Assembly: GCF_900167915.1 (NCBI RefSeq)
Contig: NZ_FUYM01000001.1
Span: forward strand, 62,001 to 126,000
Length of the DNA stretch: 64,000 nt
Reading direction: 5' to 3'
Origin: Rhizorhabdus histidinilytica
GTDB lineage: Bacteria; Pseudomonadota; Alphaproteobacteria; Sphingomonadales; Sphingomonadaceae
In this document: positions 1 to 8,904 of the stretch, piece by piece
How the letters are laid out: each line of letters begins with the position of its first letter
Numbering within the stretch: the stretch's first letter is position 1
The notes under the pieces: model-generated
What the model saw: only the letters and a program-made list of their open reading frames with translations
Databases searched by the model: none
Told to the model about the DNA's origin: nothing
Program-made: the position numbers and the translations under genes

Positions 1-130
1 GCTCGAGCAGGAGGAACTGGGCTTGCCGGTCGAGCAGCACCATGCTCCGGTCAAGAGCCATAGTATCAGCGGCAAGCCCGGCACCCGCACTACCAAATAT
101 GGAAAGATGCGCGCGGCGCGCCGCAAATAA
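1..130 (+). CDS. C-terminal end of an unidentified gene (partial)
   Basis: A frame open from the window edge ends at TAA 128-130 and gives 42 residues. The last 25 or so are strongly basic (motifs KSHSISGKPGTRTT and KMRAARRK), which suggests a nucleic-acid-binding or disordered tail. I do not recognise the family from this fragment. The basic tail and the following change of coding pattern make a real C-terminus plausible, but the product is unknown. Confidence 0.45.
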   Translation, partial: LEQEELGLPVEQHHAPVKSHSISGKPGTRTTKYGKMRAARRK

Positions 131-196
131 TCGGCCCGTTGCATAAAGCCATCCAAAGGAGGCGCGATTTTAAGTGCAATATCCGCCTCGATGGCG

Positions 197-202
197 TATG
201 AT
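197..202 (+). promoter_or_regulatory. Possible -10 box (TATGAT) for the small ORF at 240
   Basis: TATGAT lies about 38 nt before the ATG at 240. The matching -35 (GTGCAA at 17 nt spacing) is poor. It would give a 5' leader of about 30 nt that includes a clear AGGAGG. Weak call based on one hexamer. Confidence 0.3.
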
Positions 203-239
203 CGGGCAAGCGCAGAACGCGTAACAGGAGGGAAGCAAT

Positions 240-401
240 ATGCACGAGATCATTCGTGCGCCGCGGCAATTGCGAGCCCGTACAGCGCAGCTGACATATG
301 AAGCCTGGCATGACCTCAGCCGTTATGTCGTCGCCTGCAAGGCGGCATCGGAACGGCGGACCGTCCCGCCGGGCGGCGGTTCGGACGACCGGAACGGGTA
401 G
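240..401 (+). CDS. Small hypothetical protein, 53 aa
   Basis: The ATG at 240 is preceded by a strong ribosome binding site (AGGAGG, about 7 nt upstream), which is the main reason to call it. The protein starts MHEIIRAPRQLRARTAQ, has a helical, mixed-charge middle (YEAWHDLSRYVVACKAA) and a Gly/Asp-rich polar tail. It has no signal peptide or membrane segment. I do not recognise a family. The stop is followed by a perfect 8-bp hairpin (411-430) without a T-run. It may be a lineage-specific small protein. Confidence 0.5.
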   Translation: MHEIIRAPRQLRARTAQLTYEAWHDLSRYVVACKAASERRTVPPGGGSDDRNG

Positions 402-410
402 GCGGATATC

Positions 411-430
411 GGCTCCCGGGGGCGGGAGCC
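411..430. terminator. Hairpin after the small ORF
   Basis: Perfect inverted repeat GGCTCCCG / CGGGAGCC with a GGGG loop, 10 nt after the stop at 401. No U-tract follows on the plus strand, so intrinsic termination is uncertain. A second GC-rich hairpin (CGCCGCGC / GCGCGGCG, about 452-470) follows just past the end of the opposing gene that ends at 479. Confidence 0.35.
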
Positions 431-478
431 GGTCATGACGGTAATTTGAACGCGCCGCGCCGTGCGCGGCGTGCTCCT

Positions 479-775
479 TCAATCTTCGTCCGGCCGATCC
501 GGGGCGCGCGCCTCACCCTTGTGCTCGCTGTGCACCCATGCCGCGGGGTCGTCGTCGGCACGTCCGGTCGGGGGTAGGACGTCGCCTTCCTCGTCGGGGC
601 CGTTCCATTCGGGTGGCGTGGCCGATGGGGCCTTTTCCCGGGCGAGCTGGGCACGGACCGAGGTTTCGGTGCGACCCAGCCGTGGCGCGATCTCGTCCGG
701 CGACCGGCCGGCCGCGGCCAGCCCTCGCAATATCTCGATCTCTCCGCTCGTCCACCGGTCGGGCCGCTGCGCCAT
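479..775 (-). CDS. Small HTH (SANT/Myb-like) protein, 98 aa
   Basis: The ATG at 775 has a GGAGA ribosome binding site 6-7 nt upstream; a longer frame starting at 802 lacks one. Residues 5-45 form a three-helix domain: RWTSGEIEILRGLAAAG, then SPDEIAPRLGRT, then TSVRAQLAREK. This pattern matches small SANT/Myb-like or GcrA-type DNA-binding domains. The C-terminal half is acidic and Pro/Asp-rich and probably disordered. It is a likely DNA-binding regulator with unknown targets. It stands alone, convergent with the small ORF at 240 and divergent from the DUF1810 gene. Confidence 0.6.
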   Translation of the reverse strand: MAQRPDRWTSGEIEILRGLAAAGRSPDEIAPRLGRTETSVRAQLAREKAPSATPPEWNGPDEEGDVLPPTGRADDDPAAWVHSEHKGEARAPDRPDED

Positions 776-925
776 GCCTGTCTCCCGCTGTCCGCAACGC
801 ACCGGCGTCCCCGCCGTTCCGGCGGAGGGGCTTGAGGTTGTTCCTATTTCGTTCTAGACAGCTTCTGTCACGAACAGGGGATATCATCGCGAATGCTGAG
901 GGGCGGCCAGAGGGCGGAGGAGATC

Positions 926-1360
926 ATGGAGCAACGCTTCGATCTGGACCGGTTCGTGTCCGCGCAGGAGGCGAGCTACGAGGCGGCGCTCGCCGAAATC
1001 CGGCGCGGCCGCAAGCGCAGCCACTGGATGTGGTTCATCTTCCCGCAGCTTGCCGGACTCGGCCGGAGCACCACCGCCCAGCATTATGCGATAGCCTCGC
1101 TCGACGAGGCGCGCGCCTATCTCGCCCATCCGCTGCTGGGCGCGCGCTTGCGCAGCTGTGTCGAGGCGCTGCAGGACCTCGACCATGGCAGCAGCGCCGA
1201 GGCGGTGTTCGGCGACATCGACGCGATGAAGCTGCGTTCCTCGCTGACGCTGTTCGAGCAGGCGAGCGGCGAGCGGCTGTTCGCCGCCGCGATCGAGCGC
1301 TGGTTCGACGGCCGTCGCGACGAGGCGACCCTGCGCCTGCTGGGCCGGTCGGCGGCATGA
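926..1360 (+). CDS. DUF1810 family protein
   Basis: 144 aa. It shows the DUF1810 signature: FDLDRFVSAQE, GRKRSHWMWFIFPQ, YAIASLDEARAYL, HPLLGARL, AVFGDIDAMKLRSSLTLFEQ and a terminal ATLRLLG. The ATG at 926 has GGAGGAG directly upstream; an earlier in-frame ATG at 893 has none. DUF1810 proteins resemble NADAR/YbiA N-glycosidases, so a role in nucleotide or ADP-ribose chemistry is possible but unproven. Its stop overlaps the start of the 3-methyladenine glycosylase gene by 4 nt (ATGA), implying translational coupling and perhaps a shared damage-clearance role. Confidence 0.85.
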   Translation: MEQRFDLDRFVSAQEASYEAALAEIRRGRKRSHWMWFIFPQLAGLGRSTTAQHYAIASLDEARAYLAHPLLGARLRSCVEALQDLDHGSSAEAVFGDIDAMKLRSSLTLFEQASGERLFAAAIERWFDGRRDEATLRLLGRSAA

Positions 1361-1914
1361 GCGAGCGGACGCGCTGCCGCTGGGCCGATCGCGATCCGCT
1401 CGAGGCCGTCTATCACGACACCGAATGGGGCGTGCCCGAGCGCGATCCGCGCATGCTCTGGGAAACGCTGATGCTGGAGGGGTTCCAGGCGGGCCTCTCC
1501 TGGACGATCATCCTGCGCAAGCGTGAAGGCTTCCGCGCCGCCTTCGCCGGCTTCGACCCGGAGACGGTGGCGCGCTTCGGCGAGGCGGATGTCGCGCGGC
1601 TGATGGCCGATCCCGGCATCGTCCGCGCACGCGCCAAGATCGAGGCGACGATCGCCGGCGCGCGCATCTATTTGGCGATGCGCGACGCGGGCGAGGATTT
1701 CGCCGCCTATGTCTGGTCCTTCACCGACGGCGAGCCGCTGCGCGGCGACGGCGTCCATGTGCCGGCGAAGACCGAGCTGTCCGAACGCATCTCGAAGGAC
1801 CTCAAGAAACGCGGCTTCAAATTCGTCGGGCCGACGATCGTCTATGCCTGGATGCAGGCGATCGGGATGGTCAACGACCATGCCGATTACTGTTTCCGGC
1901 GTGAGGCGGTGTAG
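1357..1914 (+). CDS. tag: DNA-3-methyladenine glycosylase I
   Basis: 185 aa, normal length for Tag. It removes 3-methyladenine from alkylated DNA as the first step of base excision repair in the cytoplasm. Visible family features are an N-terminal RCRWADRDPLEAVYHDTEWG, GFQAGLSW, the helical core and a C-terminal FKFVGPTIVYAWMQAIGMVNDH with the zinc-binding Cys/His ends. The ATG overlaps the previous stop (ATGA), so it is probably translated by coupling with the DUF1810 gene. A family A repeat follows 21 nt after the stop. Confidence 0.93.
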   Translation: MSERTRCRWADRDPLEAVYHDTEWGVPERDPRMLWETLMLEGFQAGLSWTIILRKREGFRAAFAGFDPETVARFGEADVARLMADPGIVRARAKIEATIAGARIYLAMRDAGEDFAAYVWSFTDGEPLRGDGVHVPAKTELSERISKDLKKRGFKFVGPTIVYAWMQAIGMVNDHADYCFRREAV

Positions 1915-1935
1915 GGACTCGACCTCTCCTTCCCG

Positions 1936-2023
1936 GTCATCCCAGCGAAAGCTGGGATCTCGCTTCTTCTGTGCTTCGCAGCCGGAACGAAGGCAGGAGA
2001 TCCCGGCTTTCGCCGGGATGACG
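1936..2023. repeat. Family A inverted-arm repeat, copy 1 (GATCTC type)
   Basis: 88 bp in the gap between tag and the DJ-1 gene. Left arm GTCATCCCAGCGAAAGCTGG and right arm ending CTTTCGCCGGGATGACG are each palindromic and are inverted relative to each other. The inner edges are GATCTC and GGAGATCC. The spacer resembles that of the copy at 40441. Confidence 0.85.
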
Positions 2024-2097
2024 TGAGGGCGGCAATGACAATCCCACATGACAATGTTCCGCTTGCGTTCGCTTCGTGCGGGTGATCTGAACGGGAT

Positions 2098-2718
2098 ATG
2101 CAGATCGCGGTCCTCACCTTCGACGGCTTCAACGAGCTCGATTCGTTCATCGCCTCGTCCATGCTCAACCGGATGCGGGCCAGAGGATGGATGGCGCATA
2201 TCGCGTCGCCGTCGGAGACGGTCACGTCGATGAACGGGGTGACGATCGCCCGCCAGAAGCCGCTCGAATTCGCGGCCGAGGCCGATGCCGTGGTGATCGG
2301 CAGTGGGATCAGGACCCGCGAGATCGCCGCCGATCCGGCGATGCTCGCCCGCATCCGGCTCGATCCCGTGCGCCAGCTCATCGCCGCGCAATGCTCGGGG
2401 ACGCTGCTGCTGGCCAGGCTCGGCCTGGTCGGCGCGCTGCCGGCCTGCACCGATCTCACCACCAAGCCCTGGGTGATCGAGGCCGGGGTCGAAGTGATCG
2501 ATGCGCCGTTCGTCGCGCACGAAAATATCGCGACGGCGGGCGGGTGCATGGCGTCGCACTATCTCGCCGCCTGGATGATCGCGCGCGGCGGATCGATCGA
2601 GGATGCCGCGGATGTGCTCCACTATGTCGCGCCGGTCGGCGAGAAACAGGCCTGGATCGATCGCGCGCTGGGCGTGATCGCGCCGTTCGTGCCGGCGGCA
2701 GAGATTAGCGCAGCCTGA
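2098..2718 (+). CDS. DJ-1/PfpI family protein
   Basis: 206 aa single-domain class I glutamine amidotransferase-like fold. It begins MQIAVLTFDGFNELD, has the conserved acidic residue near 15, and a nucleophile elbow AQCSGT with Cys99. A GGCMASHYLAAWM segment later matches the AraC/ThiJ-type PfpI branch. Members include proteases, chaperones, glyoxalases and isonitrile hydratases; the substrate here cannot be told. It has no signal peptide, so it is cytoplasmic. The start follows a weak AACGGGA ribosome site. Family A repeats flank it on both sides. Confidence 0.85.
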   Translation: MQIAVLTFDGFNELDSFIASSMLNRMRARGWMAHIASPSETVTSMNGVTIARQKPLEFAAEADAVVIGSGIRTREIAADPAMLARIRLDPVRQLIAAQCSGTLLLARLGLVGALPACTDLTTKPWVIEAGVEVIDAPFVAHENIATAGGCMASHYLAAWMIARGGSIEDAADVLHYVAPVGEKQAWIDRALGVIAPFVPAAEISAA

Positions 2719-2727
2719 ACTCCCTTA

Positions 2728-2873
2728 CCGCCCCTGCGGAGGCAGGGGCCCATGTCTCTCATCGCCCGAGATGGCATCTGAGAAGAATATGACATGGTAG
2801 CCAGCCTTCAGCCTCTGGCTGAAGTTTATCCCGAGCGCCTGCCTTGCAGGCAGGCGAGGGGCTGGCATGACGG
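2728..2873. repeat. Family A repeat, copy 2, interrupted by a family B segment
   Basis: Lies between the convergent DJ-1 gene and purA. The left arm (CCCCTGCGGAGGCAGGGG, then CATGTCT) is intact. The right arm is split: GCCAGCCTTC near 2800-2809 and GCTGGCATGACGG at 2861-2873 are separated by about 51 bp. The inserted part contains an 8-bp hairpin (CTTCAGCC / GGCTGAAG) and a segment (CCCGAGCGCCTGCCTTGCAG...) that matches the repeat at 25421. Confidence 0.75.
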
Positions 2874-2896
2874 CTATTGGTGCGTGCGGCGGGCAA

Positions 2897-4186
2897 TCAA
2901 TCCGCGAAGGGGTCGCGGACCAGGATCGTGTCCTCGCGCTCGGGGCTGGTCGAGACCAGCGCGACCGGGCACTGGATCAGCTCTTCGACGCGGCGGATAT
3001 ATTTGATCGCCTGGGCGGGCAGCTCGGCCCAGCTCCGCGCGCCGGCGGTCGACTGGCTCCAGCCCTCGATCGTCTCGTAGATCGGCGTGACGCGCGCCTG
3101 GTCCTGCGGGTGCGGCGGAAGATAGTCGTAGGTCTTGCCGTCCAGTTCGTAGCCGGTGCAGATCTTGATCTCGTCGAAGCCGTCGAGCACGTCGAGCTTG
3201 GTCAGCGCGACGCCGGTGATGCCGGAGACGGCAGCCGACTGGCGCACCAGCACCGCGTCGAACCAGCCGCAACGGCGTTTGCGACCGGTCACTGTGCCGA
3301 ACTCGTGGCCACGCTCACCGAGCCGCTGGCCCATCTCGTCCTCCAGCTCGGACGGGAAAGGCCCCGATCCGACGCGGGTGGTGTAGGCCTTGACGATGCC
3401 GAGCACGAAGCCCGCCGCCGACGGGCCGAGGCCCGATCCGCCCGAGGCGGTGCCGGCGATCGTGTTCGACGAGGTGACGAACGGATAGGTGCCGTGGTCG
3501 ATGTCGAGCAGCACGCCCTGCGCGCCTTCGAACAGGATGCGGCGGCCCGCCTTGCGCGCGTCGTTGAGGGTCAGCCAGACCGGCTTGGCGAAGGGCAGGA
3601 TGAAGTCGGCGATCTCGGCGAGCTGGGCCTTGAGCGCTTCGCGGTCGATCGGCGCTTCGTTGAAGCCGGCGCGCAGCGCGTCGTGATGCGCGCAGATGCG
3701 GTCGAGCTGCAGCTCGAGATCGTCGAGATGGGCGAGGTCGCAGACCCGGATCGCGCGGCGGCCGACCTTGTCCTCATAGGCCGGGCCGATGCCGCGCCGG
3801 GTGGTGCCGATCTTGCCCGATCCGCTGGCGTCCTCGCGCAGCCCGTCGAGGTCGCGGTGGAAGGGCAGGATCAGCGGCGCCGTCTCGGCGATCTGGAGGT
3901 TGTCGGGGGTGATGGTGACGCCCTGGCCCTGGAGCTTGGCGACCTCGTCGCGGAAGTGCCAGGGGTCGAACACCACGCCGTTGCCGATCACCGACAGCGT
4001 GCCGCGGACGATGCCCGAGGGCAGCAGGCTGAGCTTGTAGGTCTGGTTGCCGACGACCAGCGTGTGGCCGGCATTGTGGCCGCCCTGGAAGCGGACGACG
4101 ACATGGGCGCGCTCGGCGAGCCAGTCGACGATCTTGCCCTTGCCCTCATCGCCCCACTGGGCGCCGATTACCGTGACGTTGGCCAT
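2897..4186 (-). CDS. purA: Adenylosuccinate synthase
   Basis: 429 aa, full length. It catalyses GTP-dependent joining of aspartate to IMP in AMP synthesis. The N-terminal P-loop-like [11 protein letters not shown], the [10 protein letters not shown] motif, [21 protein letters not shown] and a C-terminal LVSTSPERE are all present. The ATG at 4186 gives the usual N-terminus and has AGGATGG upstream. hisZ lies upstream on the same strand. A family B repeat (4211-4281) sits in the gap between them. Confidence 0.98.
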   Translation of the reverse strand: MANVTVIGAQWGDEGKGKIVDWLAERAHVVVRFQGGHNAGHTLVVGNQTYKLSLLPSGIVRGTLSVIGNGVVFDPWHFRDEVAKLQGQGVTITPDNLQIAETAPLILPFHRDLDGLREDASGSGKIGTTRRGIGPAYEDKVGRRAIRVCDLAHLDDLELQLDRICAHHDALRAGFNEAPIDREALKAQLAEIADFILPFAKPVWLTLNDARKAGRRILFEGAQGVLLDIDHGTYPFVTSSNTIAGTASGGSGLGPSAAGFVLGIVKAYTTRVGSGPFPSELEDEMGQRLGERGHEFGTVTGRKRRCGWFDAVLVRQSAAVSGITGVALTKLDVLDGFDEIKICTGYELDGKTYDYLPPHPQDQARVTPIYETIEGWSQSTAGARSWAELPAQAIKYIRRVEELIQCPVALVSTSPEREDTILVRDPFAD

Positions 4187-4210
4187 TGTTCCATCCTGTA
4201 AAAGCCGGTC

Positions 4211-4281
4211 CGTTCGTCCCGAGCGAAGTCGAGGGACGTTCGCTCTCGCAGGCGTGTCTCGACTTGGCTCGACACGAACGG
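4211..4281. repeat. Family B inverted repeat between hisZ and purA
   Basis: The sequence CGTTCGTCCCGAGCGAAGTC, continuing GAGGGACG, is mirrored by GTGTCTCGACTTGGCTCGAC ending CACGAACG. It is a long imperfect palindrome of a type common between genes in this group of bacteria. It lies in the probable hisZ-purA transcript and could act as an RNA hairpin. Confidence 0.7.
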
Positions 4282-4292
4282 GTGGAGGTCGT

Positions 4293-5408
4293 TCAAATCG
4301 GTTGGGGTATATTTCCCCGCAAGATATGCGTGCAGCCGAGTGCCGCGGCGTCGTCGCTTTCCGACAGCGCCGCGATCGTGATCCAGTCGTCGGCGCGCAG
4401 CGCCGCGCCGGTCGCGGCATCGGTGCCGAGCGGCAGGAACACCCGGCGATGCTCGACCACGCCGAGGCCGACGTCGACCAGCGGATCTATGAACAGCGAG
4501 AAGCCGATCGCCTTCTCCTCCGTCCCGTCGGGATGGACGATCGTGTAGCTGCCGCCGCGGCCGATCTCGCCCGACAAGCCGTCGCCGAACAGCGAGAAGC
4601 CGATCCACGTCTGATATTCGAAGCCGTGCCGCTCGGTCGGGTCGAGCGTCAGCGCGACGCGGTCGCCGATCGCGGCGACGATCGCCTCGATCGCTTCGAG
4701 CCGCTTGTCGAGCGTCTGCGCGCCGGCGATCGCACGCAGCTTGGCAAGCGCCGGGCCGACCGGGCCGGCGGCCTCGATGAAGGGGAGATAGGCGTCGGCG
4801 CCGAGGCTCGCGAGCCCGCCCGCATCCTTGGCGTCGAGCATCGCGCGCACCGCGTCGACCTTGTCGGCCGGCAGCGGCATCGCCCCGGCCGCGAGCGTCT
4901 CCACCAGATCGGGCAGAGTGAGGTCGACGGTGATGCCGGTGACGCCCGCCACTTCGAGCGCCTCGACCGCGACGCGCAATATCTCGATCACGGCGGCCAG
5001 GCTGTCAGTGCCGATCAGCTCGGCCCCCGCCTGGGTCAGCTCACGCTCGGGGCGAAGCTGGGTGGCGCGCAGCTTGAGCACCGGGCCGCCATAAGCGAGG
5101 CGGAGCGGGCGGGGGCGATGGCCCATCCGGGTCGCGGCGATGCGGCCGACTTGCGCGGTGATGTCGGGGCGCAGCGCCAGGGTGCGCTGCGAGACCGGAT
5201 CGACGAAGCGGAGCAGGTCGCGCGCGCCAGCCGACTTGAGCTGGCCGACCAGCCCCTCCTCGAACTCGGCGAGCGGCGGCGACACCCGCGCATAGCCGTG
5301 CCGGCCGATCGCGACGATCACGCGATGGAGCAGCCGCGACCCGGCCTCCGCCTGCGGGGGCAGGCGATCGCGAAGTCCTTCGGGCAGCAATCCGGGGGCG
5401 ATGGTCAT
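4293..5408 (-). CDS. hisZ: ATP phosphoribosyltransferase regulatory subunit
   Basis: 371 aa, a class II histidyl-tRNA-synthetase-like protein without tRNA-charging function. HisZ pairs with short-form HisG in the first step of histidine synthesis. Visible traits are [13 protein letters not shown] at the start, an [17 protein letters not shown] motif 2 region, [12 protein letters not shown] and a [10 protein letters not shown] motif 3 region. The ATG at 5408 gives the typical start. A -10 box (TATGAG) lies only about 9 nt upstream, so the mRNA may be leaderless. It is followed by purA. Confidence 0.93.
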   Translation of the reverse strand: MTIAPGLLPEGLRDRLPPQAEAGSRLLHRVIVAIGRHGYARVSPPLAEFEEGLVGQLKSAGARDLLRFVDPVSQRTLALRPDITAQVGRIAATRMGHRPRPLRLAYGGPVLKLRATQLRPERELTQAGAELIGTDSLAAVIEILRVAVEALEVAGVTGITVDLTLPDLVETLAAGAMPLPADKVDAVRAMLDAKDAGGLASLGADAYLPFIEAAGPVGPALAKLRAIAGAQTLDKRLEAIEAIVAAIGDRVALTLDPTERHGFEYQTWIGFSLFGDGLSGEIGRGGSYTIVHPDGTEEKAIGFSLFIDPLVDVGLGVVEHRRVFLPLGTDAATGAALRADDWITIAALSESDDAAALGCTHILRGNIPQPI

Positions 5409-5417
5409 GCGGAGAGG

Positions 5418-5445
5418 CTCATAGCGGCATGTGCGCGGCATTCAA
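5418..5445 (-). promoter_or_regulatory. Candidate hisZ promoter, near-leaderless
   Basis: On the minus strand, TTGAAT (5440-5445), a 16-nt spacer and TATGAG (5418-5423), with 9 nt to the ATG at 5408. Transcription would start within 0-4 nt of the start codon. This is a pattern call only. Confidence 0.45.
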
Positions 5446-5452
5446 CATAATC

Positions 5453-5834
5453 GTCGCACCAGCGAAGGCTGGTGCCCATGTCTGTTTTCCCGCACGATGG
5501 CCTTCATGAAAGGCGGTTACGTCTACATCATGAGCAATGCGTCTCGGGAACGCTGTACGTCGGCGTGACGGCCGATCTCGCTGCCCGAATCTACCAGCAT
5601 CGCATCGGCGAGGGCTCGACCTTCTGTCGCGAGCATGGGCTGACCCGACTGGTTTATGCCGAACAGCATGAGCGTATCGATGCGGCGATTGCCCGAGAGA
5701 AGATGTTGAAGGCCTGGAAGCGAGCCTGGAAGATCAACCTGATCGAGAAAGCCAATCCCGGCTGGCGCGATCTCTATGAGGAGATCATCGCCTAGCCGGG
5801 AGAGACATGGGCCCCAGCCTGCGCTGGGGCGACG
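5453..5834. mobile_element. Candidate mobile unit: GIY-YIG gene between inverted family A arms
   Basis: The left arm 5453-5483 and right arm 5804-5834 are inverted copies matching at 28 of 31 positions. Each arm is itself a hairpin (CACCAGC/GCTGGTG and CCCCAGC/GCTGGGG). They are the same arms found in the nine other family A repeats, but here the short spacer is replaced by a nuclease gene of about 290 bp. The arrangement suggests a mobile unit with its own enzyme. The unit lies in the serA-hisZ gap, with the gene opposite to those genes. No target-site duplication is obvious. Confidence 0.6.
5506..5795 (+). pseudogene. GIY-YIG nuclease family gene with a one-base frameshift
   Basis: The ATG at 5506 gives KGGYVYIMSNAS, the first half of a GIY-YIG motif. 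That frame then stops at a TGA near 5566. The continuation GTLYVGVTADLAARIYQHR, with the YIG half of the motif and the catalytic Arg, is in the next frame and runs to TAG 5793-5795. One missing G in the run 5546-5548 explains the break. The rest (LVYAEQHERIDAAIAREK, LKAWKRAWKINLIEKANPGW) is a complete small UPF0213-like nuclease of about 97 aa. The gene is either decayed or hit by a sequencing error. A frame from ATG 5478 reads through, but its N-terminus comes from the repeat arm and lacks GIY. Confidence 0.8.
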
Positions 5835-5844
5835 GTTCTCCGGA

Positions 5845-7422
5845 TCAGAAGCTCAGCGCCTTGGCGGTCTTCACACCGGGGAGCTGGGCGATCTTCGCCT
5901 TCAGCGCATCGTCGACCGGGGTGTCGACCGACAGCAGCAGCACGGCCTCGCCGCCGGCCGAGCGGCGGCCGAGGTGGAAGGTGCCGATGTTGACGTTCGC
6001 TTCGCCCAGGGTCGAGCCGAGGCGACCGATGAAGCCCGGCGCGTCGACGTTGACGATGTAGAGCATCGTGCCGCCCAGGTCGGCTTCGACCTTGACGCCG
6101 TAGATCTCGACGAGACGCGGCTCGGCGTTGGCGAACAGCGTGCCGGCGACCGACTTGGCGCCTTCGGCGGTGGTGACGGTGACGCGGACCAGGGTCGAAT
6201 AGTCGCCCTCGCGGTCATGGCGCACCTCGCGCAGGTCGAGGCCGCGTTCCTTCGCCAGGAAGGGCGCGTTGACCATGTTCACCGTATCCGAATAGACGCC
6301 CATCAGCCCGGCGAGCACCGCGCCGGTGATCGGCTTCTGGTTGAGTTCGGCGGCGGCGCCTTCCACCTCGATCGCGACCGCCTTAATCGCGTCGCCCTCG
6401 AGCTGGCCGACCAGCGCGCCGAGATGCTCGGCCAGCGCCATGTACGGCTTCAGCTTCGGCGCTTCCTCGGCCGACAGCGACGGCATGTTGAGCGCGTTGG
6501 TGACGCCGCCCGACAGCAGGAAGTCGGCCATCTGCTCGGCGACCTGGATCGCAACGTTGACCTGCGCCTCGTTGGTCGACGCGCCGAGGTGCGGGGTCGA
6601 GATGAAGCCGGGGGTGCCGAACAGCGGCGATTCGGTCGCCGGCTCGGTGACGAACACGTCGAGCGCGGCGCCCGCGACATGGCCGCTGTCGAGCGCTTCC
6701 TTGAGCGCCGCCTCGTCGATCAGGCCGCCGCGCGCGCAGTTGATGATGCGCACACCCTTCTTGGTCTTCGCCAGATTCTCCTTCGACAGGATATTCCTGG
6801 TCGAATCGGTCAGTGGCGTGTGGAGCGTGATGAAGTCGGCGCGGGCCAGCAGGTCGTCGAGGTTGACCTTCTCGACGCCCATCTCGACGGCGCGCTCGGG
6901 GGTCAGGAAGGGATCATAGGCGACCACCTTCATCTTCAGGCCGATCGCGCGGTCGGCGACGATCGAGCCGATATTGCCGGCGCCGATCAGGCCGAGGACC
7001 TTGTTGGTCACCTCGACGCCCATGAAGCGGTTCTTCTCCCACTTGCCGGCCTGGGTCGACTTGTCGGCTTCGGGCAGGTCGCGGGCGAGGGCGAACATCA
7101 GCGCGATCGCATGCTCGGCGGTGGTGATCGAGTTGCCGAACGGGGTGTTCATGACCACCACGCCCTTGGCCGAGGCGGCGGGAATGTCGACATTGTCGAC
7201 GCCGATGCCGGCGCGGCCGACAACCTTCAGGTTGGTCGCGGCGGCGAGGACGTCCTTGGTGACCTTGGTGGCCGAACGGATGGCGAGGCCGTCATACTGG
7301 CCGATCATCGCGATCAGCTCGTCCTTGGTCTTGCCGGTGATCTCGTCGACCTCGATCCCGCGGTTGCGGAAGATCTGCGCGGCGAGCGGGTCCATCTTGT
7401 CGGAAATCAGTACCTTGGGCAC
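5845..7422 (-). CDS. serA: D-3-phosphoglycerate dehydrogenase
   Basis: 525 aa, long form: a catalytic/NAD domain, an intervening domain and a C-terminal ACT domain (from about residue 450, IYGVKVEADLGG onward). It performs the first step of serine synthesis. Motifs are RAGIGVDNVD, the Rossmann GAGNIGS near residue 150, INCARGGLIDE and the catalytic TPHLGAST. It starts at GTG 7422, preceded by AAAGGATG. serC lies upstream on the same strand with a family A repeat in the 152-bp gap. Confidence 0.97.
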   Translation of the reverse strand: MPKVLISDKMDPLAAQIFRNRGIEVDEITGKTKDELIAMIGQYDGLAIRSATKVTKDVLAAATNLKVVGRAGIGVDNVDIPAASAKGVVVMNTPFGNSITTAEHAIALMFALARDLPEADKSTQAGKWEKNRFMGVEVTNKVLGLIGAGNIGSIVADRAIGLKMKVVAYDPFLTPERAVEMGVEKVNLDDLLARADFITLHTPLTDSTRNILSKENLAKTKKGVRIINCARGGLIDEAALKEALDSGHVAGAALDVFVTEPATESPLFGTPGFISTPHLGASTNEAQVNVAIQVAEQMADFLLSGGVTNALNMPSLSAEEAPKLKPYMALAEHLGALVGQLEGDAIKAVAIEVEGAAAELNQKPITGAVLAGLMGVYSDTVNMVNAPFLAKERGLDLREVRHDREGDYSTLVRVTVTTAEGAKSVAGTLFANAEPRLVEIYGVKVEADLGGTMLYIVNVDAPGFIGRLGSTLGEANVNIGTFHLGRRSAGGEAVLLLSVDTPVDDALKAKIAQLPGVKTAKALSF

Positions 7423-7446
7423 GGTGATTCATCCTTTGTCTGAACC

Positions 7447-7542
7447 GTCATGCCAGCGGAGGCTGGCATCCATGTCTGTCGTCTCTCGCGATGTCGTTCC
7501 ATGTGGAGAGAGACATGGACCCCAGCCTTCGCTGGGGTGACG
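7447..7542. repeat. Family A repeat, copy 4 (CATGTCT type)
   Basis: 96 bp inside the serC-serA gap. Left arm GTCATGCCAGCGGAGGCTGG and right arm CCCCAGCCTTCGCTGGGGTG are inverted, with inner edges CATGTCT and AGACATG. If serC and serA are cotranscribed it would form a double hairpin in the mRNA. Confidence 0.85.
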
Positions 7543-7574
7543 CAATAGGGGAGGGTATGCGGAGGAAGCCCGGC

Positions 7575-8732
<1,158 letters not shown>

Positions 8733-8782
8733 GTAGACTCTCCTCACAGAGAGCACGCGCTGCGTTGGGACAGCGTGGCCCG
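8733..8782 (-). ncRNA. Candidate serC leader RNA
   Basis: The roughly 50-nt region between the predicted start site and the serC ATG can form two hairpins. The first uses CACG/CTG against CAG/CGTG (8753-8776). The second pairs CTCTC with GAGAG (8738-8753) and buries the GGAGAG ribosome site. A conserved serC RNA motif upstream of serC is known in Alphaproteobacteria. The match here is by position and layout, not by a covariance search. Confidence 0.5.
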
Positions 8783-8788
8783 CCGCCG

Positions 8789-8816
8789 CTTCTAGAGATG
8801 GAATGGGGCAAGTCAA
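8789..8816 (-). promoter_or_regulatory. Candidate serC promoter
   Basis: On the minus strand, TTGACT (8811-8816), a 16-nt spacer and TAGAAG (8789-8794). The predicted start near 8782 leaves a 5' leader of about 50 nt that matches the two-hairpin region. Confidence 0.55.
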
Positions 8817-8904
8817 TGACCGAAAGGGTCGGCGACGAAAATATCCTTCGCTGTTGCGGCGAAGGGGTGAAGGCTGGAATATCAAAGGGTTATGTAGGCA
8901 AACT

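Noticed and set aside
5776-7443. 555-codon open frame opposite serA
   Set aside because: No recognisable motif; serA on the minus strand is complete.
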